Source: Bacteroidia bacterium (GTDB lineage Bacteria; Bacteroidota; Bacteroidia; NS11-12g; UBA9320). Taken from it: DNA of 64,000 bases. Where the stretch lies: the NCBI GenBank assembly GCA_018402155.1, contig JAGYJG010000001.1:1252198-1316197 (forward strand), given 5' to 3'. The notes beneath the pieces were generated by a model. The model did not search any database. It worked only from the letters and a program-made list of their open reading frames with translations, and had not been told where the DNA came from. Below, in pieces: positions 62,431 to 64,000 of this stretch. Both the position numbers and the translations under genes were made by a program. Positions within the stretch are counted from its first letter, which is position 1. Each line of letters starts with the position of its first letter.

Positions 62431-62943
62431 CTACCCCTTTTCCAAAAATATTTTAAGAGCTATTAGGCTTTTTTTCATATTATTACTGTGTGTATCCTTA
62501 GCCTTCAGTATCATTTTACTCTTGTTTTTTAACGCCTTCATTTTTACAGTGCAAGACACACGAGTAGTTGCGCTATCCAAAGCTTCTAAGTTGTATGTTT
62601 CTGTTTTAGAAAAAAAATCTTTCACTTCTCCATGCAGCACCAATTGTTCATTTTCAGTAGCCACCCGGAGCGTTCTTTTCATTACCATATCTTGTGGAAA
62701 ATAAACTTCTGTAATACTACCCGCTAAGAACCCGTCTCCATTTAGTTGTTTCACCTTCTCTATACCTTCTATCCAAATTTTCCACGTTGTAGGATTTGCA
62801 ATGCCACTATAAACCTCAATTATTGGTGCATTTATGTCCTCATTTACTCTGAACTCAATCTGAGTTGGAGAAAGCAAAATCATACCATAAAAAGCAGCTG
62901 CAATAAATAACATAACGATACCTGCATATTTGACTATATTCAT
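62431..62943 (-). CDS. SRPBCC (START-like) domain protein with N-terminal membrane anchor
   Basis: A 170-residue protein with one N-terminal helix (about 5-25) and a polyketide-cyclase/START-like fold: INAPIIEVYSGIANPTTWKIWIEGIEKV is the usual entrance of this fold, with KEFFSKTETYNLE-like strands after it. The hydrophobic cavity may bind a lipid or other small molecule. Function unknown. Its stop directly abuts the recG stop, and a -7 element lies 4 nt before the ATG. Confidence 0.78.
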   Translation of the reverse strand: MNIVKYAGIVMLFIAAAFYGMILLSPTQIEFRVNEDINAPIIEVYSGIANPTTWKIWIEGIEKVKQLNGDGFLAGSITEVYFPQDMVMKRTLRVATENEQLVLHGEVKDFFSKTETYNLEALDSATTRVSCTVKMKALKNKSKMILKAKDTHSNNMKKSLIALKIFLEKG

Positions 62944-62947
62944 TTAG

Positions 62948-62955
62948 CAAAAGTA
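62948..62955 (-). promoter_or_regulatory. -7 promoter element of the SRPBCC gene
   Basis: Minus-strand TACTTTTG ends 4 nt before the ATG at 62943. Confidence 0.6.
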
Positions 62956-63022
62956 ATCTATAAAAAAAACTTGATATTATGACATTATAATGATACTTTT
63001 AACCCCAACAAAATAGGTTATC

Positions 63023-64000
63023 ATGAAAAAACATTTACACAGATTTTTTGTCTCGTCCCTTTTGCTTCTCTGCCTCCAGGGATTTTCACAAGTTACTACC
63101 TATCCCTACACAGAAGATTTTGAAAACCCATCTGTATGGCAGGCCGCTCCAGCGAGTTGCGATGCAACAACCGCAGGTGCCACATTTACCGGCTGGATTC
63201 AAGACCCCAATGACGATGGAGACTGGCGTGCAGACACTGCTGGCACTACATCTGTAGGTACAGGACCAGGAGCGGGAAGGAACTTTAGTGGAATAGGTAC
63301 GGGTACTGATGCCAATCCTGGCACTACTAGCGGCACATATATTTATACAGAGGCTACCAATGCAACAACATGTGGAGGATCTGAAATAAATATCCTGTCA
63401 CCTTATTTTGATTTTAGTGCAACAGGCAAGTATTACCAAGCAAAAATAAACTACCACATGCTAGGTGCCGGTATGGGTTCACTGTACATAGACGCACGAC
63501 AAGGAAGCACCGGTACGTGGACTACCGGTTTACTCACAGTCGTAGGCGAACAAGATTCTGCTTGGCTTCTAGACTCCGCCAATCTTGCTGCATTTAACGG
63601 TGACAGCGTACAAATACGAATACGTGCTGTAATGGGAACCAATTTTTTGAGCGATTTGGCTGTAGATAATTTTGTGATTGACACTTTCTCACCTGTATTA
63701 GCTGATGCTATTTTAGTAAATGCAAATTTCATAAACTTAGAATATCCGATTATACCTCTTACCCAATTTGATTCACTAGAATTTACTGCTATAGTGAGAA
63801 ACAATGGCCTCTCTAATATAACGCTTACTCAGGTAGAAATAGCTGAAGGAGCTTTCCAATCTGTGGTAGATTTAGGTACTATCGCTCCGTTTACCAATGA
63901 CACGGGACAGTCTAACACCAAGTATTTTGCTACCAGCACAGGTATAAAAGAGTTTGTCTTTGAGGCAGTGATAAATGAAACAGAAACCAACACCACGAAT
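63023..64000 (+). CDS. Secreted MAM-domain protein, N-terminal part (runs off the window)
   Basis: An open frame from the ATG at 63023 to the window end gives 326 residues. It has a signal peptide (about 1-22, LLLCLQGFSQ) and then a MAM/concanavalin-like domain: TEDFENPSVW, WIQDPNDDGDWRADTAGTTS, TYIYTEATNATTCG, SEINILSPYFDFSATG, INYHMLGAGMGSLYID and DNFVID. From about residue 225 a CARDB/Ig-like domain starts. MAM plus Ig-like domains in Bacteroidota usually belong to surface proteins exported by the type IX system, but the sorting domain would lie beyond the window. Confidence 0.85.
   Translation, partial: MKKHLHRFFVSSLLLLCLQGFSQVTTYPYTEDFENPSVWQAAPASCDATTAGATFTGWIQDPNDDGDWRADTAGTTSVGTGPGAGRNFSGIGTGTDANPGTTSGTYIYTEATNATTCGGSEINILSPYFDFSATGKYYQAKINYHMLGAGMGSLYIDARQGSTGTWTTGLLTVVGEQDSAWLLDSANLAAFNGDSVQIRIRAVMGTNFLSDLAVDNFVIDTFSPVLADAILVNANFINLEYPIIPLTQFDSLEFTAIVRNNGLSNITLTQVEIAEGAFQSVVDLGTIAPFTNDTGQSNTKYFATSTGIKEFVFEAVINETETNTTN

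Overview
The window is a contiguous piece of a Bacteroidota chromosome, most likely Flavobacteriales or a close relative. Evidence: AT-rich DNA, Bacteroidota-type -7 promoter elements (TAnnTTTG or TAnnTTCG) ahead of many genes, almost no Shine-Dalgarno sites, frequent TTG/GTG starts, type IX secretion traits (PorQ, a type B sorting domain), an alternative complex III (Act) operon, a mevalonate-pathway cluster and many Bacteroidota-typical families. The placement below phylum is an inference.

Layout. 0-6 kb: end of rpsR, rplI, a lone MacB-type permease, a small membrane protein, a 5'-nucleotidase split into two genes, and dnaA. 6-14.7 kb: typA/bipA, a lipid A-type acyltransferase, a gamma carbonic anhydrase, a MORN-repeat protein, a Na/Pi cotransporter with PhoU domain, and a peroxiredoxin facing a thioredoxin/DUF6952 pair. 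14.8-23.2 kb: a HEAT-cyclophilin lipoprotein, an ABC export system (two FtsX-type permeases and an ATPase), porQ-cmk and a GT-C-like membrane protein. 23.2-30.4 kb (minus strand): a 1243-residue T9SS type B surface protein, then an operon of SAM hydroxide adenosyltransferase, ABM-domain protein and TPR-CAP protein. 30.4-40.5 kb: phoH and the actABCDEF respiratory operon, closed by a 25-bp-stem terminator shared with a convergent DEAD-box helicase. 42.5-49.7 kb: acyl-ACP desaturase, ywbE and, on the minus strand, type 2 IPP isomerase, a four-helix-bundle protein, HMG-CoA reductase, a lipoprotein, a GYDIA-type GHMP kinase and diphosphomevalonate decarboxylase. 50-64 kb: hldD, a very large histidine kinase, a redoxin lipoprotein, a GlsA/GlsB-like aminolipid pair, a copper monooxygenase-like cytochrome lipoprotein, a CPBP-like membrane protein, recG, an SRPBCC protein and the start of a secreted MAM-domain protein.

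How the genes work together. ActA-F passes electrons from menaquinol to cytochrome c; here ActD and ActE carry unusual C-terminal additions, ActF has a His-rich loop, and the operon promoter lies inside a perfect 11-bp inverted repeat. The mevalonate cluster makes isoprenoid precursors. It has taken up foreign sequence twice: a REP-like palindrome lies in frame inside the GHMP kinase gene, and a four-helix-bundle gene with a premature TGA, flanked by inverted GAGATTTGAGA-type repeats, separates the isomerase from HMG-CoA reductase. LpxL, HldD and GlsA/GlsB are envelope-lipid genes.

No tRNA, rRNA, CRISPR array, complete insertion sequence, prophage or defence system was seen. I did not find a clear-cut new multi-gene system. 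The best leads are the two insertions in the mevalonate cluster, the extended Act subunits with their palindromic promoter, and a strikingly constant 4-7 nt spacing between promoter and start codon that implies widespread leaderless transcripts.
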